A stretch of 64,000 nucleotides of DNA from Cerasicoccus sp. TK19100 (GTDB lineage Bacteria > Verrucomicrobiota > Verrucomicrobiia > Opitutales > Cerasicoccaceae), in assembly GCF_027257155.1 (NCBI RefSeq), contig NZ_JAPWDU010000004.1:496001-560000 (forward strand), given 5' to 3'. Under the pieces are notes generated by a model. The model did not search any database. It had not been told where the DNA came from and worked only from the letters and a program-made list of their open reading frames with translations. Positions within the stretch are counted from its first letter, which is position 1. The number at the start of each line of letters is the position of its first letter. A program made the position numbers and the translations under genes. This document shows, piece by piece, positions 50,701-59,828 of this stretch.

Positions 50701-52184
50701 TCGACATCGTTTCAATCGGCCAACTCCAACAGGTAAACCTTGGTGAGTTCATGTGGCAACCAGCCTACGTGATTGGCAATTCAGAAGCCAGCCCCTACAT
50801 TGACCGGGATCGGATCGCTGGCCTCACCTCACGCCCAGTGTTCCAATACTACAATGTCGATGATGACAACCTTCCTCTCCGAAATGCAGACGGCAGCTAC
50901 GCTGGCACTAAGACTTCTTGGGCATCAGAAGGCTTGGGAAATAACCGCTTTAACCACCTACTCGATATTTCCTACTTGCTCAACGAATCACTATGGGATC
51001 GCTACTTTTTCTCAACGATACCAGGAAATGGCTCCGTGCCATTGGATAATTCGGAGCCAATGGGCAACAGCCGCATAAAATTCAATGTTACAGATGACGT
51101 CACCGAATCCGACGTGCGCGACTTTGATAACGCCGCAGCTTATGTATACAACAATGGAGCATTCAACGTAAACTCGACTTCTGTCGAAGCTTGGAAAGCA
51201 CTGCTAACCGCTTTCCGTGATATTCAATTGCGTTCGCTTAGTAACTACAACGATACCAACCCGCGCGACACAGTGCCAATCTCACGCTCCCTTGAGCCGC
51301 TAAATGGAGACATCGCGTTCACCTCGGATAGTTCAACAAACTCGCCGATTGATTACGGCGCTGCACCCTCCCCCACCGGATACAATAACTACGATAAAGT
51401 GTTCGGAGGTTTCCGCTTCCTGACAGACGACATGATTGAAACCCTGGCTGAACGCATCGTTGATGAAGTACGCCTCCGCGGTCCATTTTATTCTCTGGCA
51501 GACTTTGTTAACCGACGCCTGGATGCACCACATGGACTTTCCCGAACTGAAGACGGCAGAATCAGCTATTCCAACTCACACTACACCGACGGGCGTAAAA
51601 ACAAAATGAGCCAAAGCTACGATGCTTTAGTTGGACTCCAAAGCATCAACGGGACAATCCAACGCGCCTTGAACGTCTCCGGCATTAACGGCGGTGTCAA
51701 CTATCCGGATACCGCTTCCCACAACTCATACAAACGCTATGACGCGATGTTTTTCCCACGGTCTTACAGCGAAACCGGCAGAGAAGGCTGGGGCAGTGAC
51801 TGGCGTTGGGTCGCGTATCCATCGATGGCATGGTACACAGACTCCGAAGCGCGCGCTGGTGCCCCCGTTGGAGAGCAGGGCCTACTCCTGTCACACAGCC
51901 CCGGCTTTGTTACACAGGCTGACATCCTCTCGATGATTGGGCCAGTGCTTCGCCCTAGAGGCGACACCTTCGTCATCAGGAGTTATGGCTCATCAATAAA
52001 CAAACTGACCGGAGAGGTCGAAGCAGAAGCTTGGTTAGAAATGACCGTTCAGCGGATAGTTGAGCCAGTGAAACCCGATAGCAACAATCCATTTGAACCC
52101 GACCTTGCCAACAAAGATGAAATAGATGTCGGACGAAAGTTTGAAATCGTTAACTTCCGCTGGCTATCACCTGAAGACGTGTAA
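47748..52184 (+). CDS. Giant exported protein, Verru_Chthon cassette A-like
   Basis: 1478 residues from the ATG at 47748. An in-frame ATG at 47694 would add 18 residues that do not fit. The N-terminus MNSPKKL...NGFALIIALTLM is a pseudopilin-like signal: basic head, G19|F20, then a long helix to about residue 42. It lacks the Glu at position +5. The remaining 1430 residues are acidic, Asn/Asp/Ser-rich and beta-like. Repeated segments such as SLADFVNRRLDAPHGLSRTE and VLRPRGDTFVIRSYGSSIN occur near the C-terminus and match what I remember of the Verru_Chthon cassette protein A family. Base composition is A+T-richer than the neighbours. A secreted protein follows 14 bases later. Confidence 0.75.
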   Translation: MNSPKKLSSRVSGHQKSNGFALIIALTLMSFMVVLILSLATFLNVEMHTSTHQNRMNEARSNALFGAQIALGQLQMLAGPDQRVTAPATVAYPQKESPGEGEMWDIYRENASGMPPSGSASAPDTWSTYLIEDYDNSKSEDRDSWNSALVDWWEGKNPHWIGVYKSNKLDKDGEWLNAADFNREQTPHWLISGNERYTEDNIGSQITPDTVLDPDDSSVAILVGYGSAAPNKSADGDQALSSDGLDGRVLAPKIDITNSDSIVTGQYAYWVGDENTKANFAIIDPYYDAASGSTEERYRLQVPQRLGWEQITGYKEIFDEFDGDDSAQEAMINNKYLQLIETTSQIVLTNPAPDDDSITEKYQDAAKINFHHITGFSKGLFTDTVLGGLQKDLTRYFEDGASATNGGISDDKPIPAPNDDDIFNYDNDPRFGLFNEGFPVSDLNVPTWRNIREWYTNEVQDTGDGEGQIRATESTAPVITQIRLFVGFSKTGDQLRLNVLPQVVLWNPYDTGLEQADYDIRIKFSPNLTRFRVASATTATQSKSELNPVTVREYSSGDNYHHHRMSRSDADSWQHNDREIVKDEESIVVTYHEDALHMHPQHANLSAVTPDSQYPENEDIFFDSYNIRIFPEDNELSLRIRNQDFQAGEHLMFSVGEDHKIDENNESGVPVAIVELQNVFDLDAPASAYHHFATLDYAPGALTKTTYWADNAVFLPEPATEFQVRFFLNEVEIRDYGSFGSLAGGGGFMSNFNRSRNASVLVDQPMIWPNVYDSDYFSANIVGDRDPNLNSSGARSGSPDIPIMLVGETYLDPLYFRGSGTIDSVESGATSFRPFANYNIMAKQFTSNNPMVDGVRGAEDWRNANTGGEKLARFEAINGIQSRNNSQPSVSDAFGSGNIGEDKWSSWAHTPTNNKEAGKVIVDRGQPWNAFDQNRRAELLNGRTVGFNFIQQTKLPEGLARNNWANPKVDALSKVPVRLAYRPEFDIVSIGQLQQVNLGEFMWQPAYVIGNSEASPYIDRDRIAGLTSRPVFQYYNVDDDNLPLRNADGSYAGTKTSWASEGLGNNRFNHLLDISYLLNESLWDRYFFSTIPGNGSVPLDNSEPMGNSRIKFNVTDDVTESDVRDFDNAAAYVYNNGAFNVNSTSVEAWKALLTAFRDIQLRSLSNYNDTNPRDTVPISRSLEPLNGDIAFTSDSSTNSPIDYGAAPSPTGYNNYDKVFGGFRFLTDDMIETLAERIVDEVRLRGPFYSLADFVNRRLDAPHGLSRTEDGRISYSNSHYTDGRKNKMSQSYDALVGLQSINGTIQRALNVSGINGGVNYPDTASHNSYKRYDAMFFPRSYSETGREGWGSDWRWVAYPSMAWYTDSEARAGAPVGEQGLLLSHSPGFVTQADILSMIGPVLRPRGDTFVIRSYGSSINKLTGEVEAEAWLEMTVQRIVEPVKPDSNNPFEPDLANKDEIDVGRKFEIVNFRWLSPEDV

Positions 52185-52198
52185 TATTATCACAAATT

Positions 52199-52963
52199 AT
52201 GATTAAGGCAATATTTACAATTCTCATCGCCAGTTTCACTCTAGCTTCAATCTCGACCACGAGTGCTCAAGTAAATCGGGATATTCCGACGCAAAAAGTG
52301 AGTGCGGTGCTTTTAGAAAACCGTAGTAAGAATCAGGAGCTATATTATTTGGACCTCTTGGACGAATACCGCCCTTTCCAAGTGGGTATGATGTCACGCG
52401 GAGGAGGAAATATTCAGGCCTTAAGCAATCAGCTAAATCTTTTTGCTAAATCTATCAATGAAGATGGTGACGAGGTCTATACACCTGCAATTGTCTTGGA
52501 TATCCCAAAAGTGAGTCAGGTCCTGATTCTCTTTTACTATGATAATAAACGCAACCTGAACTACCGCATCTACGACGACACTCTAGAAGCGCACCCCAGA
52601 GGCACAGGAAGGCTGATAAATCTAACTGATAGTGATATCATTGGAAAAGTAGCTGACGAGCAATTTCAAATTAAACCATGGGGTGCTCTGATTACAAATC
52701 CACTTATAAAGAACCAACGCACGCGTTTTCAATTCGGCTATGTAATCGAAACCAATGGAAAGTTTAATGCTGATCCTTCCATCGATACCTTTAGAATTCC
52801 GAACCAGAAAATGCGTTGGCTAGCGGTATTCACTTATTTCGATCATAAAGAATCTTCAGAAAACGGTAAAGAATTCATAATAACACGCCTGCCAAGCGTC
52901 ATCAGAATGCTGGATGCTCCACCACCCCAACCCGGCGAAGAAGGGTATGCAGCAACCAATTAA
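52199..52963 (+). CDS. Secreted protein after the giant exported protein
   Basis: 254 residues with a signal peptide (MIKAIFTILIASFTLASISTTSA). The mature part is beta-rich (VSAVLLENRSKNQELYYLDL, and PRGTGRLINLTDSDIIGKVA). The second stretch resembles a small domain found in verrucomicrobial exported proteins. It is the second gene of the cassette and ends at a strong terminator. It is probably a periplasmic or surface partner of the giant protein. I do not recognise a named family. Confidence 0.55.
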   Translation: MIKAIFTILIASFTLASISTTSAQVNRDIPTQKVSAVLLENRSKNQELYYLDLLDEYRPFQVGMMSRGGGNIQALSNQLNLFAKSINEDGDEVYTPAIVLDIPKVSQVLILFYYDNKRNLNYRIYDDTLEAHPRGTGRLINLTDSDIIGKVADEQFQIKPWGALITNPLIKNQRTRFQFGYVIETNGKFNADPSIDTFRIPNQKMRWLAVFTYFDHKESSENGKEFIITRLPSVIRMLDAPPPQPGEEGYAATN

Positions 52964-52966
52964 CTC

Positions 52967-53007
52967 AAAGAGAGGAGCAGCCACTGATGGTTGCTCCTCT
53001 CTTTTTT
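52967..53007 (+). terminator. Strong Rho-independent terminator after cassette 1
   Basis: A 13-base stem AAAGAGAGGAGCA/TGCTCCTCTCTTT with a T-run, starting three bases after the stop at 52963. It also lies near the end of the convergent GH2 gene and may serve both. Confidence 0.9.
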
Positions 53008-53022
53008 GAGAAAACTGATGCT

Positions 53023-55926
53023 TCAAAACACCTCTCCGGGCAGCGGGTCGATGCTGCGGGAAAGCAGACCCGTGATGCTCGGGTTGTCGATCTTAGCGTT
53101 CGCGTAGTTGAGCAGGTTGATCAACAGACGGCGGGCTACTGGGCAGTTGGGCGCAAGCTCCGGCAATGGAACGTGGCAGATGATTAACGTGCCGTCGCCG
53201 ATCGGCAGTTCGTAGATCGCAGCGCCATGGAAGAAGACCGCCGGTCGGGTCCACATGTGCGCGGAGAGGCAGCCCATGTGGATGCGACCACCCAGCGCAA
53301 GGATGTCATTGATGCGGTCAAACTTCGTCGGGGCCAGAGTCGACAACACAAAGTCATTCACCCCCGGTCCGCAGAGGCCGTCAAAAAGCTCGGGTGACAC
53401 CGAGTAGCAATTCGGCTGCATGACCGGCCGCTGGCGGATCAGCCCCGGGATCACATATTCATAGAGCGTCATCGGCTCAGGCTCAAAGGCGATCGCACAG
53501 CCGCCGCCTTTAATCGCTTTGCGCAGTTGGTGATAGTCCTCAAAAGTCGAGGCCGAGCGCTTGTCCGCCGAATGTTTAAAGTCATAAACGATAGGCGCAT
53601 TTGGTTCGCGGAAATTGTTGCTAAACGGCAGATTCACCCCGCCCTCGTCGATGACGATTCGCGAAACGGAACCACCACGGCTGCCGGTCACTGCCACTTC
53701 TTTGGCCTTCAGACCTGCTCTCCCGATAACGCGAAGTGGCACAGAATTTTCGACCACCTCGCCATTGGCCAAGGTTAGCTTGGCGCTTACCTGGTAGGCT
53801 CCAGCGCGGTCCAGAGTCAACGCCGGTTCGTCAAGCAAGACACTGCGATGCTCGGCATTGGCCGATAGTTCGCCGGACCAACCCTGGATTATTTTTCCCT
53901 GTTCACTCTGCAAAGCGATGGACCAGCTGTGCGGGCCGGCGGCAGACTCATGCATCAGCATGGCCTCGATCCGGAACTCCTGCCCCGGCTCAATAACACG
54001 CTGCGAGGGAAACAGCGCAATGGTGTCATCGGCGCAGCTTTCGGCCAAGGCTGTCAGCATCGGCTTCGGATTGCGCCAGGTATCCATCGCGCCGAAAAGC
54101 TCGCCGCTGGCATCAGCCAACTGCGTAAAAACCAGCCCGGATACCTTGGGGTTGGCGCGCATGGCAAAGGTTACCAGCTTCATATCCGCCGCGCGCAATT
54201 CGTTGGTGCGGCGGAGCCAGTCGTTCTTTTCGCCAACGGCCTCGCGGAGCCAGTCATTGGCAAAGGCTTCCTCCAACGACTCGTTGAAGTCGACGTTCAT
54301 GCGGTAGTCTTCGAGACCAATTTCGCGGTCGGCATCGCTGTAGGCAGCGAGCACATCGTCAAACATCGGTGGCACTTGCGCCGCGCCGTATTCGCTGACA
54401 AAGACGTTCTTGTCACCGCTGCCGAGGGCGCGGAAATCTTGCCAGGACTTATCCTGCGTCGGCACGCGGTGGTAGCTGTGCGTATCGGTGATCGGCGTGG
54501 GCTTGGGCTGGCTTGGGCTCAGCATGTAGGCCACGTTGCCGTCGTGCGCGGTGTCGGGCAGCATGTCGGACACGCCGCCATATTCGACGAGGCTATGCCC
54601 GCCGGACACATCGATCACCGGGCGCGTGGGGTCCATTTTATAGACATCCTGCAGCCACTGAACGACGAGCTTCATCATCTCCTGCGGCTTGAAGCCCTTC
54701 AGGTGGAAGACTTCGTTCATCAGGCCCCACATGACCACACAAGCGCGGTTGCGGTCGTTCTTAACGAGTCCGCTAATCTCGCGCCAACAACGGTTGGCCG
54801 TCTCGGGCGAATTCGCAATCCAGCCAATGGGCGGCTCAGACATAACCAACAGCCCCAGCTCATCCGCAACATCGAGCACCTCGTAATGCGGGCGCATGTG
54901 GCAGCGGATAAAATTAAAGCCCAGGTCCTTGATCTGCTGAAGCTCCTTGAGCACGATTTCATGGCTGTCCGGGTAAATCGCTGTGCGCGGGAAGTCTCCC
55001 TGGTGCAAGAAACCTTTCAGACAAACACGCTCACCGTTGAGCTGGAACTCGCCGTCCACGTAATCAAATTCGCGCATACCGAAGCGCACTTGTTCAGCAT
55101 CCAACGCATGCTCGCCGGTGCTCAGAGTGAGCGTAGCCTGGTAGAGATGCGGATCGGCCAAGGTCCATCGGCGCGCATTCTCAAACGGCGCAGTAAAGCT
55201 CACCTTCGTAATCCCCTGCTCCAGCGAGCAGCTCTCCACCGCTTGCAAAACAATGTTCTCCGCGCCCTGCCAGTCCGTAACGGTCAGACGCAGCTCAGCC
55301 CCATCAATTGCCACGCTGGAATCGATCTCACAGTGGACCTTTAACTCGTTGCGGCTCGGCCATGGTTCCAGAAACACGTCACCGATCGCCGCCGTTTGCG
55401 AAGTCTGCAGGCTAACGCCTTTCCACAAACCACCGACGTTGAAATACCACCCGAGTTTCGCAATCGGAATGGAGCCCTGATTGAGCGGGGCTCCGCAGCG
55501 GAAGCCGTCGATCTCGCGGTCCATCGGCGGTGCCACCACGCGCACAATCAGCTCATTGTCACCATCCGTTAGCTGGTCGGACACATCAAAGACAAACGGC
55601 AGGAGCCCGCCTTCGTGATCACCAATGCGCGCACCGTTGAGCCATGCCTCGGCAAAATACTGCGCCGCGCCAAAATGCAGGCGGTGCCGCTGCCCGGGTG
55701 ACGTTGTCGCATTTATCGTCCGGCGATACCAGACCACGCCATCGTAGAATGGACGGATCGTTTCAAAGGTGCTGGGCACGGTGATTTTTTCACCGCCGGG
55801 AAATGACTTTTCCCAGCCGTTTTGCTTGCCGCAATTATCGGGGTCGAAGGCGATATCCCATTCGCCATTTAAATCAAGATTGGTGCGCGGGGCAGCACAG
55901 GGTTCAATCGTGTAATCAAGGCTCAT
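53023..55926 (-). CDS. Glycoside hydrolase family 2
   Basis: 967 residues. An N-terminal sugar-binding jelly roll (NLDLNGEWDIAFDPDNCGKQ, YFAEAWLNGARIGDHEGG) leads to an Ig-like domain and a TIM barrel (about 290-600). The acid/base is E405 in MWGLMNE and the nucleophile is E512 in VFVSEYGAAQ. A C-terminal part of about 350 residues includes a further Ig-like domain and a glutamine-amidotransferase-like tail. No signal peptide is visible. Family members are beta-galactosidases, beta-glucuronidases and beta-mannosidases; the exact specificity cannot be read. It sits alone and in reverse orientation between the two pseudopilin-like cassettes. Confidence 0.9.
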   Translation of the reverse strand: MSLDYTIEPCAAPRTNLDLNGEWDIAFDPDNCGKQNGWEKSFPGGEKITVPSTFETIRPFYDGVVWYRRTINATTSPGQRHRLHFGAAQYFAEAWLNGARIGDHEGGLLPFVFDVSDQLTDGDNELIVRVVAPPMDREIDGFRCGAPLNQGSIPIAKLGWYFNVGGLWKGVSLQTSQTAAIGDVFLEPWPSRNELKVHCEIDSSVAIDGAELRLTVTDWQGAENIVLQAVESCSLEQGITKVSFTAPFENARRWTLADPHLYQATLTLSTGEHALDAEQVRFGMREFDYVDGEFQLNGERVCLKGFLHQGDFPRTAIYPDSHEIVLKELQQIKDLGFNFIRCHMRPHYEVLDVADELGLLVMSEPPIGWIANSPETANRCWREISGLVKNDRNRACVVMWGLMNEVFHLKGFKPQEMMKLVVQWLQDVYKMDPTRPVIDVSGGHSLVEYGGVSDMLPDTAHDGNVAYMLSPSQPKPTPITDTHSYHRVPTQDKSWQDFRALGSGDKNVFVSEYGAAQVPPMFDDVLAAYSDADREIGLEDYRMNVDFNESLEEAFANDWLREAVGEKNDWLRRTNELRAADMKLVTFAMRANPKVSGLVFTQLADASGELFGAMDTWRNPKPMLTALAESCADDTIALFPSQRVIEPGQEFRIEAMLMHESAAGPHSWSIALQSEQGKIIQGWSGELSANAEHRSVLLDEPALTLDRAGAYQVSAKLTLANGEVVENSVPLRVIGRAGLKAKEVAVTGSRGGSVSRIVIDEGGVNLPFSNNFREPNAPIVYDFKHSADKRSASTFEDYHQLRKAIKGGGCAIAFEPEPMTLYEYVIPGLIRQRPVMQPNCYSVSPELFDGLCGPGVNDFVLSTLAPTKFDRINDILALGGRIHMGCLSAHMWTRPAVFFHGAAIYELPIGDGTLIICHVPLPELAPNCPVARRLLINLLNYANAKIDNPSITGLLSRSIDPLPGEVF

Positions 55927-55992
55927 GCATGTTTCTGTTCCAAAAGCGTTATGAATCCAAGCTTAAAATTCACTTATCTCACGTTTGATAAA

Positions 55993-56022
55993 CTATTGCT
56001 GAAGGGCGTATTTTAGCAATAG
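55993..56022. promoter_or_regulatory. Inverted repeat in the GH2/pseudopilin divergent promoter region
   Basis: CTATTGCT (55993-56000) and AGCAATAG (56015-56022) are perfect eight-base arms 14 bases apart, in the 211-base gap between two divergent genes. It could be an operator for either side. Confidence 0.3.
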
Positions 56023-56137
56023 ATTTACATACATTCGGCCTCAATTCAATTGACCCAATTGGCCCTATGTCAGTATGCTATTCGTCTCGTTTTGATAATT
56101 TTGAATGGCTGATTCACGTCAAAATGAGCTGACTCCT

Positions 56138-56686
56138 ATGAACTGCAATACCAAGTCAAAAGGGTTTTCCCTGGTTGAACTACTGGTCGCGCTGACGCTA
56201 TTTGGGCTAATGGCAGCCGGGCTGGCGAGCCTCGCCATACAGAGCCGCCGCATGTCGGAAACGATCATCTTTGAAGATCAGGTCCACCGCTCGATTCAGA
56301 ACTTTCTGGAGGAAATTCGCGGTATCGGCTATGAACGCATTGAGAATGTGCTGGAGGAACCCAAAGACGGTTTCGACCTGACGCTGCCGGACATCGACGG
56401 AGCCGGTGCCATCGTATCGGTGAACATCCCCATTGCCGTTGTTAATGACACCGAACGGCTGCCCAATTGGACGACCATCAACGTGGAAACCACGACGAAA
56501 GATGGCGATTCCACCACGCTGCCCATTGATCTGCGCGTGGCGCTGAACAGCCATAAAGTTCTCGCTTCAGAAAACACCGAAGGCATCGAGGTCATCATCC
56601 AATTCCAGTGGCAACTCCCTTGGGAAAAGGATGGCCAGAAACAACTCGGGGAGGCAATTGCCTTCGTCGCTGACGAATCACCTTAA
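56138..56686 (+). CDS. Prepilin-like protein, first gene of cassette 2
   Basis: 182 residues from the ATG at 56138. An upstream in-frame ATG at 56105 would add 11 residues and lengthen the leader. A complete type IV prepilin signal is present: MNCNTKSKG|FSLVELLVAL with G9|F10 and Glu at +5. A helix follows to about residue 38. The remainder is a small globular domain. It resembles the Verru_Chthon cassette protein B/D pseudopilin families, but assignment to one letter is uncertain. It is followed 10 bases later by a second prepilin. A prepilin peptidase must process it, and none is in the window. Confidence 0.75.
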   Translation: MNCNTKSKGFSLVELLVALTLFGLMAAGLASLAIQSRRMSETIIFEDQVHRSIQNFLEEIRGIGYERIENVLEEPKDGFDLTLPDIDGAGAIVSVNIPIAVVNDTERLPNWTTINVETTTKDGDSTTLPIDLRVALNSHKVLASENTEGIEVIIQFQWQLPWEKDGQKQLGEAIAFVADESP

Positions 56687-56696
56687 TACTGCTAAC

Positions 56697-57335
56697 ATGA
56701 AATTACACTCCAAATCAAATGCTCAGCGAGGCTTCTCGCTGCCGGAAGTGTTGATCGCCGTTGGCGTTTTCTCGACCCTGATCGCGATTTCCAGCACCTT
56801 CTTCATCGACTCCTACCGAACTCTTTTCAAGAGCCAAACCGCACTGGAGGCCAACCGCTCTTCACGCTCTTTTCTGGACTTCCTTTCCCAAGACGGCATG
56901 GAGGCGGATTCCTTCGTGATCTATCCAGCCTATTCCAATAAAGTCTCCGAAGGTGACCGCGTCGTGAGCGGCAAGTCCGGCGATTTTCTGATACTGGCGG
57001 AAACCGATATCGGCGTGCTCGGCACCGAATACCACCGCCTCGTAGGCTACTATGTCTCCGAACGCGAGGAGGATGAATACGATGATATTCTGGTCTTCGA
57101 ATACGATGTAGCCGATGCAGACATCTCCAAACCGCTGGAGAGCCTCGTCGCCAAAGCGATCAACAATTCCAAAGACCGCCTGGTCTTCGCGCAAGTTAAG
57201 CGCATCGGCGGGGACGGCATGTTTATCAACGTCGACTCCGGCAATGTTTTTTCATTTCACGCAATCCGCGTCCGCTTTCCCGAGCAGGCGCAACCTTCAA
57301 AAATTCTTCACACGACCATTAACGTACGCTCCTGA
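56697..57335 (+). CDS. Prepilin-like protein, second gene of cassette 2
   Basis: 212 residues from the ATG at 56697. An upstream frame overlaps the first prepilin gene and is not used. The prepilin signal is complete: MKLHSKSNAQRG|FSLPEVLIAVG with G12|F13 and Glu at +5. A helix continues to about residue 40, followed by a globular domain (DFLSQDGMEADSFVIYPAYS). It resembles Verru_Chthon cassette protein C-type pseudopilins. Two bases separate its stop from the next gene, so translation is coupled. Confidence 0.75.
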   Translation: MKLHSKSNAQRGFSLPEVLIAVGVFSTLIAISSTFFIDSYRTLFKSQTALEANRSSRSFLDFLSQDGMEADSFVIYPAYSNKVSEGDRVVSGKSGDFLILAETDIGVLGTEYHRLVGYYVSEREEDEYDDILVFEYDVADADISKPLESLVAKAINNSKDRLVFAQVKRIGGDGMFINVDSGNVFSFHAIRVRFPEQAQPSKILHTTINVRS

Positions 57336-57337
57336 CC

Positions 57338-59821
57338 ATGAGACTATCGACACAGCCATCGCGTCGCGGATCCGCCATCCTCGTCGTGCTGATTTTATCC
57401 ACCGCCATCGCTGTCATTGCCGGCACGGTGTTAAATTCCACCCTCACGGAAAAACGCATGAACCTGCGTAATTCCCTGCGCACAGAAGCTTTGCGCGCAG
57501 CCGAAGTGGGCCTCGAACTCGCCTTCGCGGAATACGTCAACGACGTCGAGACTAACAGCGGCCTTTATGCGGCAGCCATCGCCAATCCCAAGCAGGAGAT
57601 CACCTTGTCCAGCCGCGGCAAAAACATGGTGGTGCGCAACAACATCAAGAGCATCGAAATCCGCTCCGAGTTCGTGCCGCTGCCAGTGCGCCGCTTCATC
57701 GACGGCAAAGATCCGGCCAATGACGACGACCCGCTCAAAAACAAATATGTCATTGAAACCAACATCAACCTTTACGCCAAAGTTGTCGCCGAGCGCAGCG
57801 GCCAGGATGTGGAGGTTTTCCTCGCCAAGACCATGGCCATCCGGGACGCCCCGCTGTTCTCGCACGCCATTTTCTTCAATGACGACCTGCTCTTTCACCG
57901 TAATTTCGACATCGTCGGTGACGTCCACACCAATGGCGACCTCGAGCTGGACACGCACAACGGCGACAACCCGCTCAAGCTCGGCAATATGACCACCGCC
58001 GTAGGCGACCTTTACCGCCTGACCACCGTCGACTCCTCCAACATGGGCAACCGCCTTTCCACGGGCGATAACCGCATCAACCTCAAAGGCAAGCTCGACC
58101 TGGACAACATGAATTATCACTCGGGCGGCACCGTTTACAGCAATGGCATCCTCGTGAACAAAGGTGTCGACTCCCGAATGAATAATTGGATGGAGGTCTC
58201 GCAATCCATGTTTAATGGCTCACTGATGGACGCATCCTACGGAGTCCCGGTCTTTAAGCCAGTCGGCGCTGAAGACGCCCAAAAGGATAATATCTACACA
58301 CCCGGCGTGAATGAGATGAACAACAGCGGCTATTCGCTGATCGAGCCACTACTCCCCACTGGCCACTCTGCGATTAAAAACGATGCCATCCGCGAAGGTA
58401 AAATGGCGGCCAAGGCCGGCCTGCTGCTGCGCCTCGAAGCCAACCAAACCTGGACTCCACGTGACCAATATGGCAACTACACCACCAATCCGAACAAGAT
58501 CGTAAATGACAACGAATACTTCGTGGTTAAGGGCTACAAATATAAAACCCGCGTTGGTTCCGGCACCCCGCAATTAGAAGCCGTCCCCCTGCCCGATCGT
58601 CTGATCGGCGTCGCCAACCCCAACATCACCTCGGTCAACTCCGGCCAGCCCTATGCAGAGAAGTTTAAAGAGGAGTCAGCCTCCGGCAAGCGCAACGGCC
58701 ACAGCTACAGCAGCAAAATCACCGGTGGTCTCGAAGACACCCGCACCGGCCGCAGCATGGACCTCGTCACCATGGATATTGCCCGCCTCAAGGAAGTGCT
58801 GGAGAAAGACGTTAGCTCACTCGACTCATCCGCTAAAGACTTTCGCAACAGCTTCAATACAAACAGCGATTGGAACGGCGTCGTTTATGTGGAGTTCCCG
58901 ACCTCGACCAAAGTCGACACGAGCGCTTCGGCTAACACCACCGACATCAGCAGCAAGCCTTTCCAATACGGATCGGCCGAGAAAGACATCCCCGAGCTGG
59001 CCAGCCAATACAGCACCGAAAGCTGGAAGCACACGCCCAAGCCGCGCACGGATAACATCGTGCCTATCGCCGAAGAATTCCGCACCCTCAACACGTCCGA
59101 CACCGGACTGGGCTTGCAGGTGATCAATGGCGGAAAGCTGCCCAGTGTCGGCGCGAACGAAGGCCTCACCATTGCCACCAATACCTCCATGTATGTGGTC
59201 GATCATTTTAATTCCGATGGCAACTTTAAGACCGGCACCGGCCTGAGTAAGAACGACGGCAGCAACGCCGATGCCGACTCCGGCCATGGCGAAGTGCCTG
59301 CCGCTCTGATGGCCGACTCCGTTACCTTGCTCAGTGGAGCCTGGGCCGACAACCGCCAATACAGCCACATGGGCTACGGCAGCCAGTCCAGCACCCGCAA
59401 GGCCAATGAGCCGCTGGAGGTTTCTGCCTGCATCGCCTCGGCCGACTACTCTGTCTATGAGTTTTTCGTCCGCTCATTGGAGAACTGGCAGCACCTGCTT
59501 AGCCATTCCGATGTGGGTGGCCTCGGCCACAAAAACCCCATTGTCGTCAAGGGTTCGCTAGTCTCATTTTGGGATTCGGAAATCCCGCTGATGAAGAATG
59601 TCTATGGCCGCGACAAGACAAAGCCCGTCGATAAATATTGGAACGAATTTGCCTCGCACGCCTTCACCACGCCGCGCTTCCACCAATTCCTAGCCGACGG
59701 CCGCTTCCCTCCCGGCACCCCGACTGCGCGCTTCTATGACTTGCGCGAATACGATGTCATGCACCCCGCTGACAAGACAGATGTCACGCTGCTCTCCGGC
59801 GTCGGCTTCAAAATGAATTAA
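57338..59821 (+). CDS. Large pseudopilin-like exported protein, third gene of cassette 2
   Basis: 827 residues. The N-terminus MRLSTQPSRRG|SAILVVLILS is a pseudopilin-like leader with a short basic head and a long hydrophobic helix, but no Glu at +5. It resembles PilX/GspK-type minor pilins. TLTEKRMNLRNSLRTEALRA directly after the helix matches the conserved region seen in PilX-N proteins. The large domain is Asn/Ser/Gly-rich (SGHGEVPAALMADSVTLLSG). It occupies the place held by the giant A-like protein in cassette 1, but is about half its length. It may cap a pseudopilus, as GspK does in type II secretion, which is inference. Confidence 0.7.
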   Translation: MRLSTQPSRRGSAILVVLILSTAIAVIAGTVLNSTLTEKRMNLRNSLRTEALRAAEVGLELAFAEYVNDVETNSGLYAAAIANPKQEITLSSRGKNMVVRNNIKSIEIRSEFVPLPVRRFIDGKDPANDDDPLKNKYVIETNINLYAKVVAERSGQDVEVFLAKTMAIRDAPLFSHAIFFNDDLLFHRNFDIVGDVHTNGDLELDTHNGDNPLKLGNMTTAVGDLYRLTTVDSSNMGNRLSTGDNRINLKGKLDLDNMNYHSGGTVYSNGILVNKGVDSRMNNWMEVSQSMFNGSLMDASYGVPVFKPVGAEDAQKDNIYTPGVNEMNNSGYSLIEPLLPTGHSAIKNDAIREGKMAAKAGLLLRLEANQTWTPRDQYGNYTTNPNKIVNDNEYFVVKGYKYKTRVGSGTPQLEAVPLPDRLIGVANPNITSVNSGQPYAEKFKEESASGKRNGHSYSSKITGGLEDTRTGRSMDLVTMDIARLKEVLEKDVSSLDSSAKDFRNSFNTNSDWNGVVYVEFPTSTKVDTSASANTTDISSKPFQYGSAEKDIPELASQYSTESWKHTPKPRTDNIVPIAEEFRTLNTSDTGLGLQVINGGKLPSVGANEGLTIATNTSMYVVDHFNSDGNFKTGTGLSKNDGSNADADSGHGEVPAALMADSVTLLSGAWADNRQYSHMGYGSQSSTRKANEPLEVSACIASADYSVYEFFVRSLENWQHLLSHSDVGGLGHKNPIVVKGSLVSFWDSEIPLMKNVYGRDKTKPVDKYWNEFASHAFTTPRFHQFLADGRFPPGTPTARFYDLREYDVMHPADKTDVTLLSGVGFKMN

Positions 59822-59828
59822 TCCGGAA

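Noticed and set aside
53929-55344. A 471-codon open frame on the plus strand, opposite the GH2 gene
   Set aside because: Antisense shadow; the GH2 reading on the other strand has both catalytic motifs.
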